This document shows, piece after piece, positions 1 to 9,444 of a stretch of 64,000 bases of DNA (position 1 is the first letter of the stretch; every line of letters starts with the position of its first letter). The stretch is taken from assembly GCA_036924285.1 (NCBI GenBank), contig JAYKYS010000011.1, positions 2,480,001 to 2,544,000 on the forward strand. The letters run 5' to 3'. A model generated the notes under the pieces. That model saw nothing but the letters and a program-made list of their open reading frames with translations, searched no databases and was not told where the DNA came from. A program made the position numbers and the translations under genes. The DNA comes from Asterella californica. Its lineage: Eukaryota > Streptophyta > Marchantiopsida > Marchantiales > Aytoniaceae.

Positions 1-765
1 CAAAACAATCAACACTTCTTTCAAAGATATTTCTATCATCAGTTCTGATTTGTTTACCTTTCTAAAAATATTTCTTTCATATTTTCTTCATCTTATGCAA
101 GTGTAATAGTTTTCTCTGCTTTGCTATGAGAGCACTACTATATTATACACACAGATCCATCACAGAACTTCACAATCTTCGAAGTCAGAAGTATGCCCTC
201 TACTTCAGCCATTATAACAATCTATAGAGTGATTAAATCGCTCTATGAACAACCTAATCCAATATTGTACCCGATCTACAGGCTGAATGAATATTTTAAC
301 TTTTACTTCTACATGGATATAACACACATAACCTATAGTAATCAGAGCTAACAAAATAATTTTAACAATCATCATTCATAAATTTTTATGAGATTTATCA
401 TCTAGAACAAATTATTACCGAGAGAATGGAAAATCTAAGCAGAAACTAGTTCTTCATATGTGTCTAACATCTCAAATCTAATTGTCATAGCACGCCTTCG
501 TCTACTACTGGTGTCCAAGTACAGGAAACTATGGTGCATGTAGCGAGCAACCACAACTACCTCATATTTTTTCTTGAGTTGTTCATACATTAAATACAGA
601 TTTTAAACACCAAAATAATGTAGTCTATACTATACATAGCCATGTGATTATGTTGCTTATTAGCTCACTCATGCTTATTAACCAGCGTTGCTTATTCATC
701 TTCACAGTTGTGGAGATGGATGGTTGTTGGACTTGCTTCTTATTTTTATGTAAGCTTGGATTAAG
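1..765. other. AT-rich flank, no gene seen
   Basis: No coding region is supported here. The only open frame (644-856) is short and has no recognisable motif. The segment ends at the ACGG target duplication (766-769) of element W, so it is the old left flank of the nested retrotransposon complex. Confidence 0.5.
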
Positions 766-769
766 ACGG

Positions 770-1979
770 TATCGTGTCAGATTTTTTTGCGTGAAAGATG
801 TCCAGGAAAACGCAAGGTTCCTGGTTGTGGAGATCTTGTGTGCTGAACAAAGATAAGACAGAGAAAAACAACCACAAAAACAAATGTTGCAATATATACC
901 AACTCTAAATGTATATACACTGCTGGTTCTTTCTTCTTAAGAACACAAAACTGAGAAACAGACTAGAGTGGTCTGTAATATGCTTCACAACCCTTAAAAC
1001 GAACCCATGAATCTCAACCTTGACCCAAAACACCGAAGCGTAGCTTAAAGAAAGAGAAACTTCTCTTTGCTAACAAACAGAGCTGCACCAGTATCACACG
1101 ATTGAAACCCAAGTCCAAACCACATCCATGTATAAGCTCTTAGCCAAAGCTAGCTACCACAAGCCGTACACAACCAACTAAGTCCTCAACGAACTCAAAA
1201 GGACGAAATCCGTAGCGAAGGAACCAAAAAAGACCTATATGAGAACTTTCTTTTTTCGTCAAACGGTCTTCAGATGTCGATAAGGTCTTCTTCCTTGACT
1301 CCGTTGGCCTCAAGAAATATCAGATCCGATTCCCGATAGCCGAGATATCGCTGGTTTTTTGTCGCAGGTGACCGAATCTTCAAAAACTCCTCCCTACGGC
1401 TTAAAACCGCACACATCGCACAAACAGATCGTCTAAACTGATATTCGTCTTCTTTGGTAGGTAGATCTAGCTACCCTGAACCCAACAAGACTCCAAACAA
1501 GTCGTTTGGAGTTTCTCTTGCAAAATCGCACAAGAAATTTAGTCGTAGGTTGCAAAAAATTGACATAAATCGACTCCTTGCGGTTCAAAATCACTCACCA
1601 CACCCAACCCAACAATCCAATTTACGTATTGTCTTCTCCTATGAGTAGATGAAGACTCCTTGATCACGTAGGCACCAAGAATGAAGAGCTTGGCTCACCG
1701 ATCGCGAAGAACAACCCAATCTCATGTCGCAGGCGTACGAAAATTTGACGTAAGCGCTTCCCTACGAGCCAATTTCACTCAAAACTCCTGAACCGCCCGA
1801 TGAAACTTCGTATCGTCTTCAGTTTCCTGTAGAACTCAATGTTATGATCCCGATGGATCCAAGGACAACAAGTTTGGACTCCAGAACGGTCCGAACGGTC
1901 TAACTCTCTTTCACATATAACTGAAATCTCTAAATTTCTTTCATGCGTCTCAATTTCTCCCAGTACACATTCTCCGATC
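770..1979 (-). repeat. W 3' LTR, outer part (cut by X)
   Basis: Collinear with 21701-21774 plus 29480-30620, with many substitutions. It stops at GATC (1976-1979), where element X begins, and the same LTR resumes at 18467 after a second GATC. The minus strand carries a TATA-like stretch near 911-917, as expected for an LTR transcribed leftward. Open frames inside (1454-1648) are chance. Confidence 0.8.
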
Positions 1980-2762
1980 TGTGGCCCTCAAGCTTGCTAC
2001 CGGTCCTGTCTCTCACCCAGGGTAAACCTCTGATGGCCTTTGAGGAGGCGCATCATGGAACTAAGAGGCCTCGACTAAATCCAACTCTCAACATTCTCAT
2101 ATCTCTTCCTCATTGGGAACGAGAACTCTCATGGAGACGCAGAGATGTAAAACACACCCTTTATAGATATGGCCTAACGGCTTCCAAATACAAAGCAAAG
2201 GGAGGATGAGAGATCACTCCACAACCCCTCTATTTATACTACTGCAGATTTACCATGGTAACTACTTGTAAATCTGATTTACTGCAATTTACCGAGACCA
2301 AGTCAAAGGTAAAAGTCCTAAGTCAAGAGTAGATTTCTCCTCTTTTGACTCTACTCTAATAATTAGGATTCTTCTAGAAGTATAAAGGAATCTTTGAAAG
2401 GAATCTCGGATTGCTCCTTACAAGACAAAATACTAACACATAATTGAGCCAAAAAGGTCAACAACCCTCTTGATTGTTTGACCCTTAAGTCTCTACAACC
2501 AATAAAAATCAGTCACGCATAAGACAAGAGTGTATTATTCACATCTTTGTCATTTTATGCACAACCAAACAAAATAGTAGTTCTCACACTTTAGAATATT
2601 CTAATATTCTGTCCTCAAATACCTCCAACTCTAACTGTGACTACTCCTAGTTATCTGTCACTAACTTAGAGTATGGTCTAGCCTTGGGACTTATTTAGAA
2701 GACTCACCACACATAGTTATAACTTATCACATATTTACTACTATGCAACCCCTGGTGTTACA
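1980..2762 (-). repeat. X 3' LTR
   Basis: Pairs with 17684-18466. On the minus strand it begins TGTAACACC and ends GGGCCACA. A TATAAATA box lies on the minus strand at 2231-2238. The 88-aa open frame on the plus strand (1943-2209) is a chance frame repeated at 17683-17913 in the other LTR. Confidence 0.92.
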
Positions 2763-2774
2763 TTTACCCCCGGA
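2763..2774 (-). other. X polypurine tract
   Basis: On the minus strand the sequence is TCCGGGGGTAAA, directly before the 3' LTR start TGTAACACC. The pol stop codon (2775-2777) abuts it, so there is no room for an env-like ORF. Confidence 0.75.
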
Positions 2775-5700
2775 CTAAGTTTTCACTGCGTCCTCGGAGT
2801 GAACGATGACTTTTTTTTGATGAAAGAGCTTGAGCTTGTCGTGATTCACCCGGTCAAACCTCCGTCCTCCTAGCTCTTTCAAGTCGTATGTAAAATTACT
2901 CCACACCTTCTCGATGATAAAAGGACCAGAGTAACGTGGAAGGAACTTCTTCCTAGCTCTCTTATACCTAATGGCATCAAAAAGCATTACCATATCTCCT
3001 TCCTTGAACGGCTTCACTTCTCTCTTACCGAGACGCTTGTCGTAATATTTCTTCTGACGTTCTTGCACCTTCTTCATCTGAACCATTGCCACCACTCGTG
3101 CTTCCTCCAACTCCAATAGTTGCTCTCTTCTAGACTTCTCGGCTGCTGCTCCAATCGCCCTCTTTAACCTCTTATGGACAGTTTGAAAGGTAGGTAAATC
3201 AAACTGTATGGGCAACTTCGATTCCACACCGTAAACAAGATGAAAAGGAGTGTACCCCGTCGAAGTCTTCGTAGTAGTCCTATACTCCCACAGGATTGCA
3301 TGTAACCTCTTATCCCAGTTGTGCTTCGCATCCTCCATATCAGCATCCTTGGCCAGCATCGTACACAAGGTATGATTGGTCTTCTCAGCTAACCCGTTAG
3401 CGTTCAGTTTGTAAGAAGTTGTCACTCGCGGCTTGATGGAGAAATGTTCCAACATAGCGGTTGTGATGCTTCCCACAAATTCACCTCCTCTATCAGAAAC
3501 CAACTCAATAGGGCATCCAAACCTAGTAATGATCCGTTCCCATAAGAAAGGACCAACCTCTTCCTCACTTGTGGCTTTAAGGGGTCTGGCTTCCACCCAC
3601 TTGGTCAGATAGTCGGTTGCAATCACGATATATCTGTTGCCACGAGGGGTTTTGTTTAAAGGGCCGACATGATCAATTCCCCACTTCTCAAACGGACCTA
3701 ACACAGGAACTGATCTCAAGGGAGGAGTGCTAGTAGACTTCTTGGCAAAGGCTTGGCACACATCGCAAGTTCTGCAATACTCCAGACAGTCCTTGAAAAT
3801 ACCCTTCCAATGATATCTAACGTCTAAGATTTTGAAAGCCGTCACCTTACCAGCAAAGTGACCACCACATACAGGTCCATCGTGGAACTCCAGCATCAAC
3901 CTTGCAGCTTCCTCCTTGCCCACAGCTCGTCGTAGCAATCCATCTGCACCTTGATGGAAAAGAACTCCTTCAACAATGGTGTATGGCTTACACCTCCTCA
4001 TTAGAGCATTCCTCTCTCTCGCTCGCATACCTTCAGGAAATGATCCGTCAGAAAGGAAATTCCACACCTCCTTGTACTCTTTCGGCACCTCGCTGCTCAA
4101 CGTGATGGTCATCAAGTCTTCATCCAGAAAAGTATCATCTAATGGTTCTTCCCCCAATTCATCGTAAGCTCTAGACAACAAATCTGCGTTGGCATGCTTC
4201 CTCCCCGGTCTATCCTCAATGACGTAATCATATTCTGCCATGAGGATCTTCCATCGAGCTATCCTTCCCTCCGCGTTGGGCTTATTGAAGATGTACTTCA
4301 AAGCTTTGTGATCAGTCACTATAGAAAATTTTCCTCCTAACAAATAGTGCCGAAACTTCTTCAAAGCAAAGATCACGGCCAACCCTTCTCTCTCTGTCAC
4401 GGAATAGTTCTTCTCAGCCTGCACCATCTGCCTACTAGCATAAGCTATTGGATGGTCGTGTCCATTCTCATCTAACTGACTCAAGGTACATCCAATCGCA
4501 ACATTGGATGCATCAGTATAAACAATGAATGACTTGCTCCAGTCAGGTTTGGCGAGGATTGGGGCTATCATCAATGCCTTCTTCAATTCTTCAAACGCCT
4601 CCTTAGTCTTCTGATCTTGAAGTATCAGCTCGAAGACTACACCCTTCTTCATGTAGTTGGTCAACAATTGAGCTTTATTGGAAAAAGATGAGATGAATCT
4701 ACGATAATATCCCACCATCCCAAGAAATTGTCTCAACTTGGTCAAGCTAGTAGGGAATGGTAGTTCGACTATCTTCTTCACCTTGTCTGGATCCACTCCA
4801 ATTCCATTTTTGGAGACGATGTGCCCCAACAGCAAACCCTCCTCGCATCCAAAAATGCACTTTTCTGGATTCAGGGATGCATTAGCTTGCTCCAGTTGCT
4901 CTAAGACTTTGATCAGATGATCAAAATGATCCTCCTTCCGCCCATACACACAAAAGTCATCAATGAAGTCCCTAACAAACTTCCCAAGAAACGGTTCGAA
5001 CACTTTGTTCATGAACCGTTGAAAAGTAGCTGGAGCATTACATAACCCGAACGGCATCACACGAAACGCAAATGTACCCCACGGAGTAGTGAAGGTCGTT
5101 AAGTGTTGATGCTTAGGGACTATATGGATCTGGTTATATCCACTATAACCGTCTCCAAAGCTGTATCATTCGTGACCTGCGACTTCTTCCAAGATCTCAT
5201 CGATGAATGGCAACGGGTAGTAATCCTTCTTCGTGACCGCATTCAACTTCTTCTAATCCACACATACGCGAAGCTTACCGTTCTTCTTCTTCACGATCAC
5301 GATGGGCGATACCCATTCTGAATTCTCCACTTCGTAAATGAACCCAGCTTCCTTCAGTTTATCAATCTCTTCTTTGACGATCACTGCTGTTGGCGGGCTG
5401 ATCCTCCGTTGCTTTTGTCGAACAGGTCTCGCGTCCTCCTCCATGTCGATCCGGTGCGTCTCCAATGTCACCTCCTTCAGATCTTTATAGCTGAAAGCAA
5501 ACACGTGGATGTACTTCCTGAATATCTCCAAGAATCTTCTCTTCTCTTCCGAAGTCACCTTGGGACCAAACTTGATGGTTGCTAGTCTTCGCTCTAGCTC
5601 CTCTCCACTTAATTTTGTTTTGTCCGGGTCCTTCTCAACAGATGGACGAGGGAGCAAATCAATAGCTCCAATATGAGGCGTGATACAATCCATATCAAAC

Positions 5701-6498
5701 TCTTCATCTTCTGTCGTCTCCTCATCAGAAGAACCACCTGTATCTACTCCGGAGACACTTCCACTGTCTTCGGTTTCTGACTCCCAATAGTCGCTGGTTG
5801 GTCTATCAGAATCAGAAGTTACACAGCCACCACTTGAGAGAGGCACCTTCACTCGATGGTCGCTAGGTCCTATCCTCAAGTAACCTTTGTGCCATCTATC
5901 AGTTGTACGAACGGCTCTCAACCAAGGTCTTCCAAGGAGCAAGTCATAGCTGGAATCTTTCAGAATTTGAAAAGACATCAAGGTTTGTACCTCCATAACC
6001 GACACCACTACTTTCTCTAGGACTCCGAGAGGTCTCACCCTTTGCTTGTTTGCCATACCAACAATGATGCTCGTCGGTCTCGTGGGTTTCATCCCCAACC
6101 GCTTCATCAAACGTTCAGATATCGCATTCACAGCAGAACCTCCGTCCACCAACACATCAGGTACAAAGTGTCCATTCAAACGAACCTCGATCTTGGATGC
6201 TTTAGTGCATACCTCAGAGGCCTGAGCATCCACTACACCAACTCCCACACTTGAGACGTTGGTCTTACCCTTAGGTTTCTTCTTCTTGGTCCTTCGCGAG
6301 CTCAATCCTCCTCGAAGCTCTCTCCTCAAGCTTGGGTTGAGTGCGATCAATTGACCCACCGTTATGTTGACTTTTTGCGTGCCAACATCCTCCACTACGT
6401 CATATCTAGGTTGAGCAGCTGAAATAGTGAAATCCTCCATTCCCATCTTCTTCATAGGCTCCTTCTGAGAAGAAGACATAGTGCTGGAACGAGTGCTC
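2775..6498 (-). pseudogene. X protease-RT-RNase H-integrase with two nonsense codons
   Basis: This is the downstream part of X gag-pol; the upstream part is 15258-16379. Order on the minus strand: aspartic protease with LVDGGS near 6150; RT with catalytic FIDD near 4960; RNase H with YTDAS near 4530; integrase HHCC zinc motif near 3870-3760; integrase core with GIDH, SDRGGEF and the AEKTN glutamate around 3690-3340; and a GPF motif near 2920. No chromodomain follows. Two in-frame stops break RT: TAG at 5253-5255, where Y has tyrosine, and TGA at 5166-5168, where Y has tryptophan. Otherwise the frame is open. Removing Y with one duplication (8763 bp, a multiple of three) makes this continuous with gag. 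It is related to Y pol but clearly diverged. Confidence 0.9.
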
Positions 6499-7410
6499 TG
6501 TAACGACCTATGTTACACATAGGAAGTTTGTCTATTAGTAAGGTGTTTAGTTATAACTAAGTGTTGAGAATGTTTATTGGCTGCCAAAGTACTTTAAGGA
6601 TGTATCAAGTTAGTCATGACTAGCTAAAAGTTAGTTATGGTTAAACTTAGCTGTACTTTTGGCATAATTCAGATATTTGCTAAAGAGTGAGCACTACTAT
6701 CTTGTCATCTTGTCTAAAAGATAGAAAGGAGGTGGAAAGTATCCCTTATCTCCTTTTTGACTTGATATTAGTGGTTGGATTAAAGTTGTGGACTTTGTGG
6801 GCATTAAAAACAAGAAGAGATTCCACATGTTTCCTTTTTAGTGGGTCCTAGTGTAGAGAGGGGGTGGAAATTCGAGATTCCTTGAGAATATTCCAGAATC
6901 CTTCTAGAAGTTGTTGACTTTGAAGGAATAAGCCCATGTGAAAAGATAAAAAGCCCATGTGATCAATGCTTTTACCTTAAGTAATATCTTAGTAAAACCC
7001 GGTAAAAGTAGTTACGGCTGAGTTATCGGGGGTACCAAAGTAAAAACCTAGAATGTATAAATAGAGGAGTAGAGAAGAGCTCCTCATCCTTGTTTTAACA
7101 TTGTCGTAATGACAACTTGAGTAATATAGAGGTGTGGGATATTTTTAGCATGTGAGAACTTGAGAGACGTCGTTAGAATGGAGGATTTTAGTTGATGTGT
7201 TTAAGGAGATTTTTAGTTGATAAGTTTGTGGGTGTATGAATGAGTGAACTCAACATTTTCCCTTCAAGTTCATGGTGTGCTTCCATCAAAGCCATCAGAG
7301 GTGACCCCTGAGTGAGAGACAGGCCCGACATGTTGCAGATTCGTGGATGACGATCGTGGAGGTTGAGAGATCGGGGGGTAGTTGATCGATAGGACCACGG
7401 AGGGTTTACA
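6499..7410 (+). repeat. Y 5' LTR
   Basis: Begins TGTAACGACC and ends GGGTTTACA, followed at once by the PBS. It is nearly identical to 14346-15257; the three differences I see are two substitutions in the first quarter and one in a G-run. Confidence 0.93.
7056..7064 (+). promoter_or_regulatory. Y LTR core promoter (TATA box)
   Basis: TATAAATAG followed by AGG. The same TATAAATAGAGG core occurs on the minus strand of the X LTR, where the surrounding LTR sequence is otherwise dissimilar, so the match supports a U3 TATA box with transcription starting about 30 bp downstream. Confidence 0.65.
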
Positions 7411-7430
7411 TTTTTGGTTCCGTTGCGGGG
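7411..7430 (+). other. Y primer-binding site
   Basis: TTTTTGGTTCCGTTGCGGGG follows the 5' LTR directly. The TGG...CCGTTGC..GGG pattern resembles the tRNA-Asp-type PBS of plant Athila/Tat elements with a few mismatches; this tRNA assignment is inference. X has the same site with CCGTTGCCGGGA. Confidence 0.65.
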
Positions 7431-7456
7431 ACCTCACTTGAAGAGATCGTTGAACG

Positions 7457-7627
7457 ATGTTTAGAGTTCAGTTCTATATTCGACAAAAGGAGATTATGAG
7501 AGAGCACATGGAGAGAACGTTGAGAGGAGAGAGAGATAACGCGATGTTAGCAACGTTAGAACCTTTCGTGTATCCCGTAGTGATATATGACGCATTCGAA
7601 GTCATTCTTTACATCTTGTTCACTTAG
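7457..7627 (+). CDS. Y ORF-a: 56-aa conserved leader protein of unknown function
   Basis: A short ATG-TAG frame starts 47 nt after the LTR and is matched by an equally long frame in X (17469-17639). The two proteins share 46 of 56 residues, with no indel. Of 38 differing codons, 28 are silent. Residues 33-54 are identical although most codons there differ. The N-terminal half is charged (MREH.ERTL); the C-terminal half is hydrophobic, running through EPFVYPVVIYD to VILYIL, and could be membrane-associated or a buried amphipathic segment. I do not recognise the family. Being the first ORF on the genomic RNA, it should be translated well. It resembles ORF-c at its C-terminus. Confidence 0.8.
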   Translation: MFRVQFYIRQKEIMREHMERTLRGERDNAMLATLEPFVYPVVIYDAFEVILYILFT

Positions 7628-7720
7628 AAAGGGTTTGAGGAGAGTTGAAAGAGGGTGCAACAAGAGTTGTAGAGAAAGGAGGAGAGAAAAGTTATTAGAG
7701 GAGAGAAATTTGTGAGTTTA

Positions 7721-8150
7721 GAAATTCTGCTCTCTGGAAAATTTGTACAGTCGCTGTCAACTTTTCTGTGAATTTTATTTTCCTGTGAAACTTTCCAGTG
7801 TTTTAGATTGGCTGATAACCTATCTAAGACAAAAGAAATCATAGGAAAAGGTGGTCTAGAGAGGAAGCAATGAATTTTCAAAGTTGAGGGGGTCTATTCG
7901 TGAGAGTTGAGGAATTTTGTTATCTGGAAAAAATTTACAGTCATTGTCAGATTTTCTGTGAATTTTATTTTCCTTAGAAACTTTCCAGTGTTTTAGAGTG
8001 ACTGATAAGCTATCCAAGACAAAAGATATCATGAGAAGATGAGGTCTGAAGAGGGAGAAAGAATTTTTCAAAGTGGAGGGGGTTGACAACCATGAAGGAA
8101 GTGAAAATATACAAATTTCAGTTCTCTGAAAATTTGTACAGTCATCACCA
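7721..8150 (+). repeat. Y leader tandem repeat (~190-200 bp, 2.2 units)
   Basis: Units start at about 7721, 7911 and 8112 (partial). Each has the core TTTGTACAGTC or TTTACAGTC, then TTTTCTGTGAATTTTATTTTCC and an ACTTTCCAGTGTTTTAGA block. X keeps only a short match (17239-17262, minus). Antisense open frames here are chance. Confidence 0.75.
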
Positions 8151-8298
8151 TCTCTTATGATTAGGGAAGTTTCTATTAAAACTTCATGATTTAGTAGCTT
8201 GGAGGTTGAGCTACTGGAGATCACAAAAGTCTTGGAGAGATCTCTTACCAACTAAGAGATACACGTTTCGGCATACAAGGAGGTCTGGAAGATACTTC

Positions 8299-8616
8299 AT
8301 GGGGAATCCAGTTCGAATGACGAGGTGGAAGAAGAGACGTTTAGGAGTTCGAACAGAGACGGAGAAGCCCAAGTTAAGTATAGATGAGTTACGAACCCGC
8401 ATCTATAGCACTTGGGGTGCCCTCTTTACCCTATACGAAGAAGCTTCCGCGACCATTGGCACAGATTTGAAAAAAGCCGAGTTTAAAGCATCATTCACTG
8501 TGGAGGTCACGAATGCTCCTGGTGAAGTAGAGTTGGATCCTTACAAGAGTGAGTTCAAGATGTCTGTTGTGATTAGTACAAACGATGGTGAGGAGGATCA
8601 TATCTTTGATAGTTAA
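8299..8616 (+). CDS. Y-specific leader ORF, 105 aa, unknown
   Basis: The open frame runs from 8161 to TAA at 8614-8616, and its first ATG is at 8299. The N-terminus is basic (TRWKKRRLG); the middle is RTRIYSTWGALFTLYEEAS; the C-terminus is acidic with beta-like alternation (FTVEVTNAPGEVELDP, FKMSVVIST). X has no counterpart, because its leader between ORF-a and ORF-b is only about 400 nt against 1.1 kb in Y. It may be a captured host fragment or a lineage-specific accessory protein, and real coding status is uncertain. Confidence 0.45.
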   Translation: MGNPVRMTRWKKRRLGVRTETEKPKLSIDELRTRIYSTWGALFTLYEEASATIGTDLKKAEFKASFTVEVTNAPGEVELDPYKSEFKMSVVISTNDGEEDHIFDS

Positions 8617-8754
8617 TTTTAGATTAGATTTTATTTCGTGTATAGCATGTATAATACACGATTTCCAATATAAAGCTCGGAAGAGTTAAGAAAGTGAGGT
8701 AGAATTATTTTCCTCTATGATATTTTGTCCACTTAATGGTTGAGAAGGTGCAAC

Positions 8755-9231
8755 ATGAGTGGAAATTCAAAAGATTGGAAAGTTAGACTTAGAAACCTTC
8801 CTCAAGGTTTAGATGTCATAGTAAGTGTCGGAGAAAGTTCGAGAGAGATTATCGTCGAGTTTGAAAACCCTAGTACTAAACCTCAAGTAGAATCTCCGAA
8901 GAGAAGAGTAGAAACCGACTTGTGGTGTTATTTCTGTAGAGGGTTGGGACATAAAGTAGTGAATTGTCCAACTAGAATCAGAGCCGAGAGAGCTAAAGGG
9001 AAGCGGGAGTTTACTGATTTAAGTCTTCAAGTGGGTCCATCGTCACCAGTGCCAATTCATCTTCTAGGAGAAGATCCTTGTCCAAGTTGTGGAGTGGGTG
9101 ATCTATCAAGAGGACACAAGTGCGTCGATGTGGCCGCCCTACTTACGTCAGTAGTCGAGAAGTTGAACGAGACTCAAAGAGCTGAGACGGAGAAGTTGTC
9201 GACTTCAAAAGAGGACTCGGCTGAGTTGTGA
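8755..9231 (+). CDS. Y ORF-b: 158-aa double zinc-motif accessory protein
   Basis: I chose the ATG at 8755 because the X homologue starts at the same alignment point. The N-terminus WKVRLRNLPQGLDVIV is conserved in X. A CCHC knuckle CX2CX4HX4C (CYFCRGLGHKVVNC) lies at about residues 60-73, followed by a second motif CX2CX8HXC (CPSCGVGDLSRGHKC) near residues 110-124. Gag of this element has its own knuckle, so ORF-b is an additional nucleic-acid-binding candidate. Its TGA stop (9229-9231) shares its last base with the ORF-c start, suggesting coupled translation. An extra ORF before gag is known from Ogre/Tat elements, but I cannot show that it is homologous to this one. Confidence 0.82.
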   Translation: MSGNSKDWKVRLRNLPQGLDVIVSVGESSREIIVEFENPSTKPQVESPKRRVETDLWCYFCRGLGHKVVNCPTRIRAERAKGKREFTDLSLQVGPSSPVPIHLLGEDPCPSCGVGDLSRGHKCVDVAALLTSVVEKLNETQRAETEKLSTSKEDSAEL

Positions 9232-9395
9232 TGGAGATCGTCATTCGGATGGTGGAGAAGGCGGTGATGCGACTCAGGCTCATGATTACCTTGGGAGAAG
9301 AGATGGCACAAGAGGTGTTGTTACAACCATTTCCTTTCATTTTACCTATGGTAGATTATTCGCGAATGGAATTGGTGATGTTCGTACTCTTTTAG
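9231..9395 (+). CDS. Y ORF-c: 54-aa protein coupled to ORF-b
   Basis: The start ATG overlaps the ORF-b stop as TGATG, a layout typical of termination-reinitiation. X has the same overlap and the same 54-aa length (16433-16597). The proteins share 37 of 54 residues; 17 further codons differ silently. The C-terminus PFPFILPMVDYSRMELVM resembles ORF-a in pattern: PF, then P.V.Y, then E followed by hydrophobics ending LF or LY. The N-terminal half is Met/Glu/Arg-rich and probably helical. Gag starts 49 nt downstream. The function is unknown; the shared C-terminus suggests ORF-a and ORF-c are related. Confidence 0.78.
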   Translation: MEIVIRMVEKAVMRLRLMITLGEEMAQEVLLQPFPFILPMVDYSRMELVMFVLF

Positions 9396-9444
9396 CGAGT
9401 AGTTATTACACAAAAATTAGAAAGGTAGAAAGAATAGTTACAAG

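Noticed and set aside
1943..2209. 88-aa ORF repeated at 17683-17913
   Set aside because: The repeat is explained by the two X LTRs; no motif, and it runs antisense to the element.
2763..2777. Search for an env-like ORF after X or Y pol
   Set aside because: In both elements the pol stop is directly followed by the polypurine tract and LTR.
4100..4600. Second (archaeal-type) RNase H expected of Tat elements
   Set aside because: Only one RNase H is seen before the integrase zinc motif in X and Y, so a Tat assignment is not supported.
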